DNA of 6,730 nt from Spirochaetales bacterium (GTDB lineage Bacteria; Spirochaetota; Spirochaetia; ARS1246): positions 1-6,730 of the forward strand of contig JABGPX010000438.1 in NCBI GenBank assembly GCA_018644745.1. The letters run 5' to 3'. The notes under the pieces were generated by a model, which worked only from the letters and a program-made list of their open reading frames with translations, did not search any database and had not been told where the DNA came from. Of the stretch, positions 6,295 through 6,730 are shown one piece after another; the stretch's first letter is position 1, and each line of letters opens with the position of its first letter. The translations under genes and the position numbers were made by a program.

Positions 6295-6576
6295 ACGTGG
6301 AAGCGCTCACGTGTTCCTTCTCCGCGAGATGGCTGCAAACCGATCTACGTCGCCCCCAATACACGTAGGACTTCTCTGTCTGATAGGAGTGATTCTTCAG
6401 CATAGCGGCAATCGCCCTAGAATACATGCAGATGTACCGCAATCACCGGCAAAATGATTCATTTGTGCGGGATATCAAGCCAAAATAGCATGCTATGCTG
6501 CTGATATGACGTATTCACGGCAGCTATATTCGTTATTGCGGTATATTTAATTCTATACGGCGACACGGCCCGTGTA

Positions 6577-6672
6577 CGGATAGGGTCCCAATCCGGCGTC
6601 TGCGAGAGGGAGGCGGTTCCTCGCTTGTTTCAGACGCGCTCGTCCCAGCCGGACCCGGCTATTGGAAGTCCG
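6577..6672. other. Nested inverted repeats, possible structured RNA
   Basis: Arms pair from outside in. CGGA (6577-6580) pairs with TCCG (6669-6672) and CCAAT (6588-6592) with ATTGG (6661-6665). Inside these lie two side-by-side hairpins: GCGTCTG (6596-6602) with CAGACGC (6631-6637), containing an inner GCGAG/CTCGC stem, and AGCCGG (6647-6652) with CCGGCT (6655-6660). This gives a closed multi-branch shape. I do not recognise a known RNA family, and the strand is unknown because such stems are nearly symmetric. Confidence 0.35.
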
Positions 6673-6730
6673 CATAACAAGAAAATTGGAGCAGATTGAG
6701 AAACTACCGACAAGTATTAATTATTTACAG

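Larger units (their letters stand above)
6173..6730. other. Non-coding region upstream of the reductase, no convincing gene
   Basis: No open frame here has both a ribosome site and family-like sequence. The longest noticed is 42 codons at 6329-6457 (+), with no good Shine-Dalgarno and only a short hydrophobic stretch. The region instead holds many inverted repeats: the perfect palindrome ATAGCATGCTAT (6485-6496), CAGCATAGC (6398-6406) against GCTATGCTG (6492-6500), GTATA-N8-TATAC (6541-6558) and ACACG-GCC-CGTGT (6563-6575), plus the nested set at 6577-6672 listed separately. The promoter of the leftward operon should lie here, but I cannot place it with confidence. Confidence 0.6.

Noticed and set aside
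6329..6457. 42-codon frame on the + strand
   Set aside because: There is no adequate ribosome site, no recognisable sequence and no hydrophobic segment long enough for a membrane helix. Length is within chance.
6426..6488. 20-codon frame on the + strand
   Set aside because: It lacks a Shine-Dalgarno and overlaps the region of inverted repeats. Nothing supports translation.
6588..6665. Integron attC-like site (imperfect palindrome with flanking arms)
   Set aside because: The conserved RYYYAAC/GTTRRRY ends of attC sites are missing, and no integrase or cassette array is present.

Overview
The window holds five protein genes and no tRNA, rRNA, CRISPR array or insertion sequence that I can recognise. 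It reads as an ordinary bacterial chromosome segment of moderate GC content. The combination of genes is one I associate with anaerobic, free-living bacteria: a large BatA-like VWA/amidotransferase-fold membrane protein, a condensation-fold acyltransferase paired with a zinc-ribbon membrane protein, a LysE-type exporter with an NPYWWVWW motif, and an AKR12-like aldo/keto reductase. The phylum cannot be fixed from the sequence alone.

Layout. Bases 2-2209 (+) are the C-terminal 735 residues of a VWA-domain protein whose start lies left of the window. It converges on a leftward run of four genes, which in transcription order are aldo/keto reductase (6158-5157), LysE-family transporter (5020-4325), condensation-like acyltransferase (4254-2965) and zinc-ribbon six-helix membrane protein (2962-2243). 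The last two are only 2 bp apart and form a clear pair. The gaps are 136 bp between reductase and LysE and 70 bp between LysE and acyltransferase, so one operon is plausible but not proven. Bases 6159-6730 carry no convincing gene but are rich in inverted repeats.

Working model (inference). A cytosolic NADPH-dependent reductase, a CoA- or carrier-dependent acyltransferase, a small-molecule exporter and a zinc-ribbon membrane partner could together make, acylate and export a small metabolite. The VWA protein is a separate membrane-anchored periplasmic unit.

The non-coding parts are the most unusual. (1) A perfect 19-bp tandem repeat (4.5 copies) begins at the base after the reductase stop codon. 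It is followed by a 13-position hairpin next to the LysE ribosome-binding region. (2) A bidirectional terminator-like hairpin lies inside the last codons of the VWA gene, directly after an out-of-frame TAA. This suggests that a single-A deletion has extended the protein through its own terminator. (3) The right-hand non-coding region contains nested inverted repeats that could be a structured RNA.
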